Assembly (NCBI GenBank): GCA_017534025.1
Contig: JAFWDF010000080.1
Location: forward strand, 1-17,893
Source: Bacillota bacterium
GTDB lineage: Bacteria > Bacillota > Clostridia > Peptostreptococcales > Anaerovoracaceae
Reading direction: 5' to 3'
DNA: 17,893 nucleotides
Shown here: positions 1 through 8,587 of the stretch, piece after piece
Layout of the letters: the number at the start of each line of letters is the position of its first letter
How positions within the stretch are numbered: the stretch's first letter is position 1
Notes under the pieces: model-generated
What the model was told of the DNA's origin: nothing
Database searches by the model: none
Seen by the model: the letters and a program-made list of their open reading frames with translations, nothing else
Program-made: the position numbers and the translations under genes

Positions 1-2909
1 CGGAAAACTGCCGGGTGTTGGAAATCCGCAATCCGATTCTGACCTCTGTGGATCTTCTGAAGATCCGCGGGATGCATAGGGAAGGATTTCATGTGCGGAC
101 GGTTTCGCTTCTGTATTACAAGAATTCTTCGCTGGAAAATGCGGTGGAGAAGCTGTTTGTAAAATGCGACAAGGCATATAAAGAAGGCGCGAACATTATC
201 ATTCTTTCTGACCGCGGGGTGGATGAGAACCATGTGGCGATTCCTTCGCTGCTGGCGGTTTCCGCCATGGAACAGTATCTGATCCGCACGCGGAAGAGGA
301 CGGCGGTATCCATTATCCTGGAGAGTGCCGAACCCCGGGATGTGCATCATTTCGCACTCCTGCTCGGCTATGGCGCGCGGGCGGTGAATCCGTACCTGGC
401 CCACGAGTGTATTGAAGAATATGTGAATAATGGAACGCTGGACAAAGACCGGCACGAAGCTATTGAAAGCTATAATGAAGCGATTCTGCACGGGATTGTA
501 AAAATATCTGCAAAAATGGGAATCTCGACCATCCAGTCGTATCAGAGTGCTCAGATTTTTGAAGCCGTGGGGATATGCAGGGAGGTCATTGACCGCTACT
601 TTACGAATACGATCAGTCCGGTGGACGGAATCGGCCTGAAGGAAATCGGGGAAGGGGTGGAATGGCTGCATGACCACGCCTTTGACCCGCTGGGCCTGGG
701 AGTGGATACTGCGCCGGACAGCTACGGACGGCATAAACTCCGGTCCAATGACCACAGTGAAGACCATATGTATAATCCGCAGACGGTCGTGGCGCTGCGG
801 CAGGCTGCACAGAGCGGGGATTTTGAGAAATTCCGGGAGTTTTCCGGCATTGTGGATAAGGAAAATGTCCCGCATACCCTGCGCGGCCTCATGGAGTTCG
901 TGTGGGATGAAAACGGCGGTATTCCGCTGGAGGAAGTAGAACCGGCTTCGGAAATAGTAAAGCGGTTCAAGACCGGCGCCATGAGCTACGGATCCATTTC
1001 CGAAGAAGCCCATAAGTGCCTGGCGGCAGCGATGAATACACTGGGCGGAAAATCCAATTCCGGCGAAGGCGGGGAGGATCCGGCCCGCTTCGGGACGATA
1101 TATAACAGTGCAATCAAGCAGGTGGCTTCCGGGCGGTTCGGTGTAACAAGCGAGTATCTGTGCTCTGCCAGGGAAATCCAGATCAAGCTGGCGCAGGGCG
1201 CCAAGCCGGGTGAAGGCGGGCATCTTCCGGGAGGAAAGGTGTATCCGTGGATTGCAAAGACCCGCTATTCCACGCCGGGCGTAACGCTTATTTCCCCGCC
1301 GCCTCACCACGATATTTATTCCATTGAGGATCTGGCGCAGCTGATCTATGATCTGAAGAACGCCAATCAGGACGCGGCGGTTTCTGTGAAGCTGGTATCC
1401 GAGGCGGGGGTGGGGACCATTGCTTCGGGTGTCGCAAAGGCCGGCGCCCAGACGGTCCTGATATCAGGTTTTGACGGCGGAACGGGAGCAGCACCGAAAA
1501 GCTCCATTCATGATGCCGGGCTTCCGTGGGAACTGGGTCTGGCAGAAACCCATCAGACACTGGTGAAAAACGGGCTGCGCAGCCGGGTCCGGCTGGAAAC
1601 GGACGGCAAGCTGATGACCGGCAGGGATGTGGCGCTGGCCTGCATTCTCGGCGCCGAGGAGTTCGGCTTCGCGACGGCGCCGCTGGTATCGCTCGGGTGT
1701 GTCATGATGAGAGTGTGCAATCTGGATACCTGTCCGATGGGGATCGCTACACAGAACCCGGAATTGCGGAAGCGATTCCGCGGAAAACCGGAATACGTCA
1801 TGAATTTCATGCTATTTGTGGCGGAAGAGCTGCGAAGAATCATGGCGGGACTGGGCATCCGGCGCGTCGATGAGCTGGTGGGCAGAACGGACCTGATCCG
1901 GCCGCGGCAAAACCGCATTACCAGAAGGGCAGATACCATCGACCTGGATCCGGTGATCGGGGAACCCCAGCCGGTTCATTTTGAGGAACGGGCGCTGTAC
2001 GATTTCGAACTGGAAAAAACGGTGGATGAACGGATAATACTCCCGGCCTTCGCGGATGCATTCCGCCGGGGGCAGCCTGCGTCGGTACAGCTGGATGTCT
2101 CCAGTACGGACCGGACGGCCGGTACGATCTGCGGGTCCGTGATTACAAAGCGGTTCGGCGGGACTCTGGAAGACGATACGTACATTGTAAAATGCCGCGG
2201 CGGCGGCGGGCAGTCTTTCGGCGCATTTCTCCCGAAGGGCATGACCATGGAGCTGACAGGGGATGCCAATGACGGTTTCGGAAAAGGCCTGTCCGGAGGC
2301 AGACTGATTCTTAAAACGCCTGCATCTTCCGGATTCCGGGCGGAAGAGAATATCATCGCCGGGAACGTGGCGCTTTACGGAGCGACCAGCGGGCAGGCGT
2401 TTATCAACGGCGTTGCCGGAGAGAGGTTCTGCATCCGGAATTCGGGGGCAAGTGCAGTGGCGGAAGGCTGCGGCGACCACGGTCTGGAGTATATGACCGG
2501 AGGACGGGTGGCCATACTCGGAAAAACCGGGAAAAATTTTGCTGCCGGAATGAGCGGCGGCATCGCCTATGTACTGGACGAAGAGCATGATCTGTATCTG
2601 CGGCTGAACAAGGATATGGTCACGATGAATACCGTAACCAGGCCGGAGGATGCCGAAGAATTGCGGGCGCTGATTGAAGCGCATGTGAACGCCACCGGAT
2701 CCGTGCGGGGGAAGGAAATCCTCCGGAATTTTGACTCGTATCTGGATAAGTTCAAGATTATCGTTCCGGACGGGTACCGGAACATGATGAGAGCCATGGA
2801 AGTGCGGAAACGAAGCGGGGTGTCCGAAGAACAGGCGGCAATGGATGCCTTCTTTGAAATGCAGCAGGAAGGAGATGACGGGGCATGGGAAAGCCTGCAG
2901 GATTTTTAG
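1..2909 (+). CDS. gltB: Glutamate synthase (GOGAT) large subunit, 5'-truncated by window edge
   Basis: Transfers ammonia derived from glutamine onto 2-oxoglutarate to make glutamate, working with the small subunit encoded next. The reading frame is open to the window edge (first whole codon at 3), so the start and the N-terminal glutaminase domain lie upstream; about 968 of the usual roughly 1500 residues are visible. Seen in order are the central domain, the FMN/2-oxoglutarate barrel, the 3Fe-4S cysteine set (codons at 1698, 1716 and 1731, in CVMMRVCNLDTC), and the C-terminal GXGXG glycine-rich beta-helix (about 2190-2580). The stop is TAG at 2907. Its last 25 bases overlap gltD, which implies translational coupling. 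Identity is secure from the iron-sulfur motif and the gltD neighbour; nothing looks degraded. Confidence 0.97.
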   Translation, partial: ENCRVLEIRNPILTSVDLLKIRGMHREGFHVRTVSLLYYKNSSLENAVEKLFVKCDKAYKEGANIIILSDRGVDENHVAIPSLLAVSAMEQYLIRTRKRTAVSIILESAEPRDVHHFALLLGYGARAVNPYLAHECIEEYVNNGTLDKDRHEAIESYNEAILHGIVKISAKMGISTIQSYQSAQIFEAVGICREVIDRYFTNTISPVDGIGLKEIGEGVEWLHDHAFDPLGLGVDTAPDSYGRHKLRSNDHSEDHMYNPQTVVALRQAAQSGDFEKFREFSGIVDKENVPHTLRGLMEFVWDENGGIPLEEVEPASEIVKRFKTGAMSYGSISEEAHKCLAAAMNTLGGKSNSGEGGEDPARFGTIYNSAIKQVASGRFGVTSEYLCSAREIQIKLAQGAKPGEGGHLPGGKVYPWIAKTRYSTPGVTLISPPPHHDIYSIEDLAQLIYDLKNANQDAAVSVKLVSEAGVGTIASGVAKAGAQTVLISGFDGGTGAAPKSSIHDAGLPWELGLAETHQTLVKNGLRSRVRLETDGKLMTGRDVALACILGAEEFGFATAPLVSLGCVMMRVCNLDTCPMGIATQNPELRKRFRGKPEYVMNFMLFVAEELRRIMAGLGIRRVDELVGRTDLIRPRQNRITRRADTIDLDPVIGEPQPVHFEERALYDFELEKTVDERIILPAFADAFRRGQPASVQLDVSSTDRTAGTICGSVITKRFGGTLEDDTYIVKCRGGGGQSFGAFLPKGMTMELTGDANDGFGKGLSGGRLILKTPASSGFRAEENIIAGNVALYGATSGQAFINGVAGERFCIRNSGASAVAEGCGDHGLEYMTGGRVAILGKTGKNFAAGMSGGIAYVLDEEHDLYLRLNKDMVTMNTVTRPEDAEELRALIEAHVNATGSVRGKEILRNFDSYLDKFKIIVPDGYRNMMRAMEVRKRSGVSEEQAAMDAFFEMQQEGDDGAWESLQDF

Positions 2910-4360
2910 AATTTGACAGAAAGGCGCGGCCGGCGGTGCCGCCGCTGGAACGGATCCGGGATTACCGGGAGATCTGTCTGCCGCAGGATCCGGCGGAATG
3001 TGAACGGCAGGCAGCCCGGTGCATGGACTGCGGCATCCCTTTCTGCCAGTCCGGGGTGAAATACAGCGGGGAATCCAGCGGATGCCCGTTGCACAATCTG
3101 ATTCCCGAATACAATGATGAATTGTACCGGGGCAACTGGAAACAGGCGCTCACAAGGCTCCTCAAGACCAATAATTTTCCGGAGTTTACCGGGCGGGTAT
3201 GTCCTGCGCCGTGCGAAAATGCCTGCGTCTGCGGAATATATGATGAACCGGTTACTACGCATGACAATGAATATGCTATAATTGAAGCCGGATTTGCCAA
3301 TGGATGGGTCGTTCCCCGGCCGCCGGCGGTGCGGTCTGGGAAAAAGGTTGCGGTAGTCGGGTCCGGCCCGGCCGGTCTGGCGGCGGCGGACTGCCTGAAC
3401 CGCCGGGGCCACAGTGTGACGGTTTTTGAACGGGATGCCCGCCCGGGCGGACTGCTCATGTACGGCATTCCGGGCATGAAACTGGATAAGTCGGTTGTAA
3501 AAAGACGGACCGATCTGATGGAAGCAGAAGGCGTGGAATTCATCGTTCATGCGGATGTGGGCCGGGACATTGCCCCGGAAGATCTGACCGGCCGTTATGA
3601 TGCGGTGATCCTGTGCTGCGGTTCCAGAAACGCGAGGGATATTTCCGTTCCGGGACGGGATGCGGAAGGAATCTGTTTCGCAGTGGATTTCCTGCGGGAG
3701 ATTACCGAATACCGTCTGGGTGAAAAGGATCAGCTGCGGTTGGACGCGCGCGGAAAGCAGGTTGTCGTGGTCGGCGGCGGGGATACCGGCAATGACTGTG
3801 TGGCCACCGCTTTGCGGGAAGGCTGCGCCGGTATTGTACAGCTGGACCGCAATCCGAAGGCACCGGAACAGTATGAAAAAGGCAGCATGTGGCCGCTGCG
3901 CCCGAAGGTGTACCGGGCGGATTACGGGCAGGAGGAAGCCATTGCGCTGTATGGCGAAGATCCGAGGATGTTTTCTTCTACCGTAAAAGAGGTCCTGAAG
4001 GATGAAAACGGCAGGATCTGCGGGATAATTACCGTACAGATCAAGAAAAGCACGGATAAAAACGGAAAGCGCAGGATTACGCAGCTGAAGGGAACCGAGA
4101 AGGAAATTCCGTGTGATATGCTGATACTGGCAGCCGGTTTTGCGGGATGTGAGGATTATGTTGCGCAGGCGTTCGGAGCAGAAAAAGCCCCGAACGGCAC
4201 TTTGAAAACAGATGCCGGACACTATGCGACGAGTGTGCCGGGCGTCTTTGCCGCCGGGGACGCGCACCGCGGACAGTCCCTGGTGGTCTGGGCCATTGAA
4301 GAAGGCAGAAAATGCGCGAAGGAAGTGGATCACTATCTGATGGAGTATTCTAATATGTAA
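2885..4360 (+). CDS. gltD: Glutamate synthase small subunit (NADPH-type, FAD/Fe-S)
   Basis: Supplies electrons from NAD(P)H through FAD and two 4Fe-4S clusters to the large GOGAT subunit. The 491-residue length is normal for the family. The N-terminus MGKPAGFLEF is the classical GltD start, which fixes ATG 2885 inside the end of gltB; a GGAG lies at 2871-2874. Cluster cysteines are seen at residues 46, 49, 54, 67 and 106, 110, 114. The FAD dinucleotide motif is VVGSGPAGLAAA (about 157-168), the NADPH motif is GGGDTGND (297-304), and the C-terminal FAD segment GVFAAGDAHRGQS is present. Only 42 bases separate its stop from the glutamine synthetase start, so both are probably on one mRNA. No missing residues were noticed. 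Confidence 0.97.
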   Translation: MGKPAGFLEFDRKARPAVPPLERIRDYREICLPQDPAECERQAARCMDCGIPFCQSGVKYSGESSGCPLHNLIPEYNDELYRGNWKQALTRLLKTNNFPEFTGRVCPAPCENACVCGIYDEPVTTHDNEYAIIEAGFANGWVVPRPPAVRSGKKVAVVGSGPAGLAAADCLNRRGHSVTVFERDARPGGLLMYGIPGMKLDKSVVKRRTDLMEAEGVEFIVHADVGRDIAPEDLTGRYDAVILCCGSRNARDISVPGRDAEGICFAVDFLREITEYRLGEKDQLRLDARGKQVVVVGGGDTGNDCVATALREGCAGIVQLDRNPKAPEQYEKGSMWPLRPKVYRADYGQEEAIALYGEDPRMFSSTVKEVLKDENGRICGIITVQIKKSTDKNGKRRITQLKGTEKEIPCDMLILAAGFAGCEDYVAQAFGAEKAPNGTLKTDAGHYATSVPGVFAAGDAHRGQSLVVWAIEEGRKCAKEVDHYLMEYSNM

Positions 4361-4402
4361 CTGCCCTGAAAGCGGCAGCGGTTCAATACAGGGAGTATGC
4401 CG

Positions 4403-5635
4403 ATGAAGTATTCAAGAGAAGAAGTCATGCAATATGTGAGGGAGGAAGATGTGAAATTCATCCGTCTTGCCTTCTTTGATGTTTTCGGAAAACAGAAAAA
4501 CGTATCCATTATGCCGGATGAGCTCCCGCGCGCCTTTGCGCAGGGGATTGCCTTCGATGCCTCCTCCATTGCGGGATTCGGCAGTGAATCGCATTCGGAT
4601 CTTTATCTGCGTCCGGACCCGGATACGCTGGTTCCCCTTCCGTGGAGGCCGGAGCACGGTTCTGTTGTGCGGATGTTTGCGGACATCACGTATCCGGACG
4701 GGACCCCGTTTGCGTGTGATACCCGTGCCATACTGAAAAATGCAGTCGCTGCAGCCGAAAAAGCAGGGTACACGTTTTCTTTCGGCGCGGAACAGGAATT
4801 CTATCTGTTCCGGCTGGATGACGACGGCGAGCCGACGAAGATTCCGTATGACCGCGCGGGCTATATGGACATCGCACCGGATGACCGGGGCGAGAATATC
4901 CGCCGGGAAATCTGTCTGCTGCTGGAACAGGTCGGGATCCGGCCGGAGAGCTCTCATCACGAAGACGGGCCGGGGCAGAACGAAATCGATTTCCGGTATT
5001 CCGATGCGCTGACTGCAGCGGACAATGCGCAGACTTTTCAGACCGTGGTACGCATTGTCGCCCGGAGAAACGGCATTGCGGCGGATTTTTCCGCCAAACC
5101 GCTGAAAGACCGTCCGGGCAACGGCTTTCACATTAACATATCCGTAAATCCTCCGGAAAACCGGGAACGGATGCATTACATGATCGCCGGTATTCTTGCG
5201 AGAATCCGCGAAATCAGCGTTTTCCTGAATCCGACGGAGAACTCGTATGAGCGTTTCGGGCAGGACCGCGCACCGCGGTATATTTCCTGGTCGGAACAGA
5301 ACCGTTCCCAGCTGATCCGGATCCCGGCTGCCATGGGAGAATTCCGGCGCGCCGAGCTCCGCTCTCCGGATCCTGCCGCCAATCCGTATCTCGCATTTGC
5401 CCTGCTGATCTATGCGGGGCTGGAAGGCCTGGAACAAAAAACAGAGCTTCCGCCTGCCGTGAATGAGAACCTGTTTACAGCGGGCAGGGATGTGCTGGAG
5501 AAGCTGGAGCAGCTTCCGGAGAATCTGGAAGAAGCGCAGGCCGCGGCGCTGGCCAGCGAATTTGTCCGGCGCAATCTTCCGGAACCGATCATTCGCAGTT
5601 ACTGTTCGAAAAAAGGCCCGTCTTCCAGACCATGA
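4403..5635 (+). CDS. glnA: Type I glutamine synthetase, short clostridial form
   Basis: Makes glutamine from glutamate, ammonia and ATP and feeds the GOGAT encoded just upstream. I chose ATG 4403 over 4397 because AGGGAG (4390-4395) sits 7 bases before 4403 but only 1 base before 4397; this gives 410 residues. Metal and substrate motifs are present: GAEQEF (E130, E132), SSHHEDGPGQNEIDF (E187, E194), GNGFHINIS (H243) and RAELRSPDPAANPYLAF (R320). Where adenylylated enzymes carry NLY the sequence reads NLF (F358). The C-terminus ends about 25-35 residues earlier than standard type I enzymes, stopping after IIRSYCSKK, without the usual final aromatic and acidic tail. The stop overlaps the next start (ATGA). 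It is probably active; the short tail may be a clade trait. Confidence 0.93.
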   Translation: MKYSREEVMQYVREEDVKFIRLAFFDVFGKQKNVSIMPDELPRAFAQGIAFDASSIAGFGSESHSDLYLRPDPDTLVPLPWRPEHGSVVRMFADITYPDGTPFACDTRAILKNAVAAAEKAGYTFSFGAEQEFYLFRLDDDGEPTKIPYDRAGYMDIAPDDRGENIRREICLLLEQVGIRPESSHHEDGPGQNEIDFRYSDALTAADNAQTFQTVVRIVARRNGIAADFSAKPLKDRPGNGFHINISVNPPENRERMHYMIAGILARIREISVFLNPTENSYERFGQDRAPRYISWSEQNRSQLIRIPAAMGEFRRAELRSPDPAANPYLAFALLIYAGLEGLEQKTELPPAVNENLFTAGRDVLEKLEQLPENLEEAQAAALASEFVRRNLPEPIIRSYCSKKGPSSRP

Positions 5636-6216
5636 AAAGAATGGAACGGGTGTACAGCACGCTGATCGTTTCTTCCGGGGAATCTTTTTACAGCACGCTC
5701 CTGAAGATGATGTCCGCTTCCTGGTTCGATCCGGTCAGGAAAGCGGAAAGTGTCAGCGCTGCACGGCGGATTCTGGCGGAACGCGGGTTTGATCTGGTGA
5801 TTGTGAATGCCCCGCTGAAAGATGATGCGGGGATCGGATTTGCCATAGACGCAAGCGGACTGCAGGGCACGATCGTTCTGCTGATCGTACGGGCCGATCA
5901 GCACGATGAAGTCTATGCAAAAGTCAGTTCGCACGGTGTTTTCACGATTTCAAAGCCGCTGCACAGAGCGACGATGATGACGGCGTTTCTGTGGATGATC
6001 AGCGCCAGGGAACGCATGCGCAAGCTGGAAATCAGAACGCAGTCCATTGAAGAGAAGATGAGCGAGATCCGCACGGTCAACCGTGCGAAATGGGTGTTGA
6101 TCCGGGAACTGAAAATGGAAGAACCGGAGGCGCACCGTTATATTGAAAAACAGGCTATGGACCGGTGTGTGACCCGCCGGGAGATTGCCGAAGGCATTAT
6201 AAAAACCTATTCCTGA
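5632..6216 (+). CDS. ANTAR-domain antitermination regulator with degenerate receiver
   Basis: Likely an RNA-binding antiterminator controlling nitrogen assimilation; glutamine synthetase genes of clostridia are known to be paired with such NitR-type proteins. It has 194 residues. Residues 9-120 fold like a response-regulator receiver, but the acidic pair is Ser-Ser (14-15), the phospho-acceptor position is Asn59 (DLVIVNAP), and the switch Ser/Thr position is Arg87; only Lys108 (ISKPLH) is kept. A helix links to the C-terminal ANTAR domain (about 135-191), with the conserved AK, EA and EIAEGII signature. The start codon overlaps the glnA stop by 4 bases and no good ribosome site is seen, so translation is probably coupled. 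Its RNA target is presumably a hairpin pair in the operon leader, outside the window. Confidence 0.88.
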   Translation: MKRMERVYSTLIVSSGESFYSTLLKMMSASWFDPVRKAESVSAARRILAERGFDLVIVNAPLKDDAGIGFAIDASGLQGTIVLLIVRADQHDEVYAKVSSHGVFTISKPLHRATMMTAFLWMISARERMRKLEIRTQSIEEKMSEIRTVNRAKWVLIRELKMEEPEAHRYIEKQAMDRCVTRREIAEGIIKTYS

Positions 6217-6241
6217 TTTCCTGCCGGATGTTTTCCGGACG

Positions 6242-6292
6242 AAAAAAAAGAGACCCTGAGGCGGATCTGCCTCAGGGTCCCGTTTTTTTTTT
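6242..6292. terminator. Bidirectional intrinsic terminator between converging operons
   Basis: An 11-bp perfect stem (6252-6262 with 6269-6279) and a 6-base loop are followed by ten T residues on the plus strand and, read on the minus strand, by eight T residues. It ends the glt/gln operon and also the converging sulfhydrylase gene, whose stop codon lies in the T tract. Confidence 0.95.
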
Positions 6293-7568
6293 ACAGTGTA
6301 CCCAGCGCCTGCTGAATGTCCGCGATGATGTCCTCCGCGTGTTCGATGCCTACGGAGAGACGGATCAGGTCAGGGAAAACGCCGCATTCCTCCAGCTGCT
6401 GGTCGGTCAGCTGCCGGTGGGTCGTGCTGGCAGGATGGAGCACGCAGGTGCGCACGTCCGCAACGTGGGTTACGATGGCAGCCAGCTTCAGGCTGTCCAT
6501 GAACTTTGTGGCTGCGTCCCGGCCGCCTTTCACACCGAAGGAAATGACACCGCAGGTGCCCTTCGGCATATATTTCTTCGCCCGCTCATAATATTTGTCG
6601 CCAGGCAGTCCCGGGTAGGAAACATAGCTGATCTTTTCGTTGGCAGCCAGATATTCCGCTACCTTCTGCGCATTGGCACAGTGCCGTTCCATGCGGAGAG
6701 ACAGGGTTTCCAGACCCAGGTTCAGAAGGAACGCGTTGTGCGGGGACGGAATGGATCCCAGGTCCCGCATAACCTGTGCGGTGGCTTTGGTGATATACGC
6801 CTTGTCACCGAATTTTTCGGTATAGGTGATGCCGTGATAAGAATCGTCCGGCTGTGTCAGTCCCGGGAATTTGTCTGCATGAGCGTCCCAGTCAAACTTG
6901 CCGCTGTCCACGATGGCGCCGCCTACGGAAGTGGCGTGGCCGTCCATGTACTTGGTGGTACTGTGGGTCACGATATCCACGCCCAGTTCAAACGGCCGGC
7001 AGTTGACCGGTGTCGGGAATGTGTTGTCCACGATCAGCGGTACGCCGTGGCGGTGCGCCGCGTTAGCAAACTTCTCAAAATCAAAGACGTTCAGGGACGG
7101 GTTGGAGATCGATTCGCCGAATACGCATTTCGTATTGTCCTGGAAAGCGGCTTCCAGCTCTTCTTCTGTGCAGTCCGGATCCACAAAGGTGATTTCGAAA
7201 CCCATCTTGCGCATGGTTACGTTCAGCAGATTGAAAGTGCCCCCGTAGATCGCCGAGGAACTGATAATGTGATCGCCGGCGGAAGCGATATTGAAGATTG
7301 CGTAGAAATTCGCCGCCTGGCCGGATGAAGTCAGCATGGCTGCCGTACCGCCCTCCAGCGCCGCAATTTTGGCAGCGACATAATCATTGGTCGGATTCTG
7401 CAGTCTGGTATAGAAATAGCCTTCTGCTTCCAGGTCGAAAAGCTGGCCCATCGCCACACTGGAATCGTACTTGTATGTTGTGGACTGCGCGATCGGCAGG
7501 ATGCGGGGTTCGCCGTTCTTTGGCGTGTAGCCTGCCTGCACGCACAGAGTATCAATATGCTTGTCCAT
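6291..7568 (-). CDS. metY: O-acetylhomoserine sulfhydrylase / aminocarboxypropyltransferase (PLP)
   Basis: A cytosolic PLP enzyme of the Cys/Met metabolism family, expected to join sulfide or methanethiol to O-acetylhomoserine to give homocysteine or methionine. The 425-residue length is typical for the O-acetylhomoserine branch, which is longer than the cystathionine synthase branch. Seen are YFYTRLQNPTND near residue 51, the PLP-ring region SSGQAA (81-86), D181 in VDNTF, the Schiff-base K206 in THSTTKYMDGH, and the C-terminal THRQLTDQQL with SVGIEH. A GGAGG (minus strand, about 7578-7582) precedes the ATG at 7568. Product choice within the family rests on length and overall motifs, so the sulfur donor is not certain. 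Unlike metK in this window it has no S-box leader. Confidence 0.9.
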   Translation of the reverse strand: MDKHIDTLCVQAGYTPKNGEPRILPIAQSTTYKYDSSVAMGQLFDLEAEGYFYTRLQNPTNDYVAAKIAALEGGTAAMLTSSGQAANFYAIFNIASAGDHIISSSAIYGGTFNLLNVTMRKMGFEITFVDPDCTEEELEAAFQDNTKCVFGESISNPSLNVFDFEKFANAAHRHGVPLIVDNTFPTPVNCRPFELGVDIVTHSTTKYMDGHATSVGGAIVDSGKFDWDAHADKFPGLTQPDDSYHGITYTEKFGDKAYITKATAQVMRDLGSIPSPHNAFLLNLGLETLSLRMERHCANAQKVAEYLAANEKISYVSYPGLPGDKYYERAKKYMPKGTCGVISFGVKGGRDAATKFMDSLKLAAIVTHVADVRTCVLHPASTTHRQLTDQQLEECGVFPDLIRLSVGIEHAEDIIADIQQALGTL

Positions 7569-7626
7569 GATTTATTAACCTCCGGAATCACAATACACAG
7601 TAGTAAGAAGTAATATAGTGATAATT

Positions 7627-7667
7627 ATTATAATCCAATTATACAGAAAATTCCATTAAAACGAAGC
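7627..7667 (-). promoter_or_regulatory. Possible metY promoter
   Basis: The minus strand carries two TATAAT boxes (7638-7643 and 7627-7632) in an AT-rich stretch 59-75 bases upstream of the metY start. No good -35 lies at the right distance from either, so this is a weak call resting on the -10 boxes. Confidence 0.35.
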
Positions 7668-7679
7668 GATTGTACAATC
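7668..7679. promoter_or_regulatory. 12-bp perfect palindrome upstream of metY
   Basis: GATTGTACAATC is a perfect palindrome just upstream of the likely -10 boxes of metY, in the gap after the methyltransferase gene. Its position around the expected -35 region fits an operator. The binding protein is not known to me. Confidence 0.35.
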
Positions 7680-7708
7680 CCGCAGCCCTGTTTTGGAAAA
7701 CGGAACCG

Positions 7709-8452
7709 CTATGCCTTCTTCTCATCCATGCGGATAATGATGATGCCCAGCGATTTTTTCTTCGGGAAATACAGGGTGCCGTCGCTTCTGCGGATCAGTT
7801 TCTCTGCCAGAAAGGCATCGATCTCGCGCTCGTCCAGCTGGTAATAATACCGCGTATAGCGGCGGGCATCCTCCATGTCAGCCAGAGGCTGTCCGAATTC
7901 GAGTTCGGTAAAAATGGTTTCAAATGGAATCCGCTTCTCTTCCAGAAATCCGGCAATGTCTTCCGCATGCTCCTGCCTGCTTTTTCTGTCATCCGCCTGC
8001 TTTTTTCTCCCGCCGTACGTGATGGCGATGATTCTGCGGGAGGCGAGCCGGCGGAGAAGGTCCCAGTCTTTGAGAACGGCGCCGAAAAAACTGAAGAGAA
8101 CGGTATCAAACTGCTGCCCCTCCAGAGCGGTTTTCCAGTCCCCGGGGACAATCGTGAGGCTGCGCAGCGCATCGCCGCCGCTTTCGCGGAGAATCTTTTC
8201 GTTGTAAGCGATGGCCTCGGCGTCGATGTCGTTGGCGGTATAAGCGGCAACATGGGGCGCCAGCATCCTGGCCAGGGAACCGGTGCCGCATGCCAGTTCG
8301 CAGCAGCGGTCCTCTACGCGCAGATGCGGAAGAAGATGCCGGCTCAGGTCCTGATGATAGCGGGTATATGCAGAGGCACGTTCATACCATTGAATGGATT
8401 CGGCTGACCAGGGACGAAAAGTCCCCTTATTTTCGAAGGAATTGTTTTTCAT
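7709..8452 (-). CDS. Class I SAM-dependent methyltransferase, substrate unknown
   Basis: A 247-residue Rossmann-fold methyltransferase. Motif I is CELACGTGSLARML (ELACGTG at 52-58), followed by an acidic residue at the end of the second strand (D75 in ANDID) and GDW in the motif II/III region. ATG 8452 is preferred over ATG 8467 because a GGAGG (8461-8465, minus strand) lies 8 bases upstream of 8452 and overlaps the other start. The N-terminal W..RA..Y segment is often seen in small-molecule methyltransferases. The C-terminal third, rich in Tyr and Arg (RRYTRYYYQ), gives no clue to the substrate. The stop is TAG. It lies 140 bases ahead of metY on the same strand and could be co-transcribed with it, but functional linkage is not shown. 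Confidence 0.85.
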   Translation of the reverse strand: MKNNSFENKGTFRPWSAESIQWYERASAYTRYHQDLSRHLLPHLRVEDRCCELACGTGSLARMLAPHVAAYTANDIDAEAIAYNEKILRESGGDALRSLTIVPGDWKTALEGQQFDTVLFSFFGAVLKDWDLLRRLASRRIIAITYGGRKKQADDRKSRQEHAEDIAGFLEEKRIPFETIFTELEFGQPLADMEDARRYTRYYYQLDEREIDAFLAEKLIRRSDGTLYFPKKKSLGIIIIRMDEKKA

Positions 8453-8504
8453 GGGGTGTGCCTCCATGGTTCACAAAGTAATAACTGATGCAAATATAAA
8501 ATAT

Positions 8505-8533
8505 ATCATACTGGAAACGGGGCGGATTGACAA
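8505..8533 (-). promoter_or_regulatory. Sigma-A promoter of the methyltransferase gene
   Basis: On the minus strand TTGTCA (8528-8533) and TATGAT (8505-8510) are 17 bases apart, about 50 bases upstream of the methyltransferase start. The -35 box overlaps a plus-strand TTGACA at 8527-8532. Confidence 0.7.
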
Positions 8534-8587
8534 TTCAATTTACGCAGAAATAAAGTGCATGGCAGGCGTGTGACTGCAAAATGATTC

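Noticed and set aside
2906..4333. 475-codon minus-strand frame opposite gltD
   Set aside because: The plus strand encodes a full-length GltD with all cluster and nucleotide motifs; the antisense product has none.
4361..4378. Small hairpin between gltD and glnA as an ANTAR target or terminator
   Set aside because: The stem is 5 bp with an 8-base loop, no paired second hairpin and no T tract, so it fits neither.
5605..5635. Frameshift at the A6 run truncating glnA
   Set aside because: Neither alternative frame gives the usual glutamine synthetase tail, and the existing stop overlaps the next start in a coupled ATGA arrangement.
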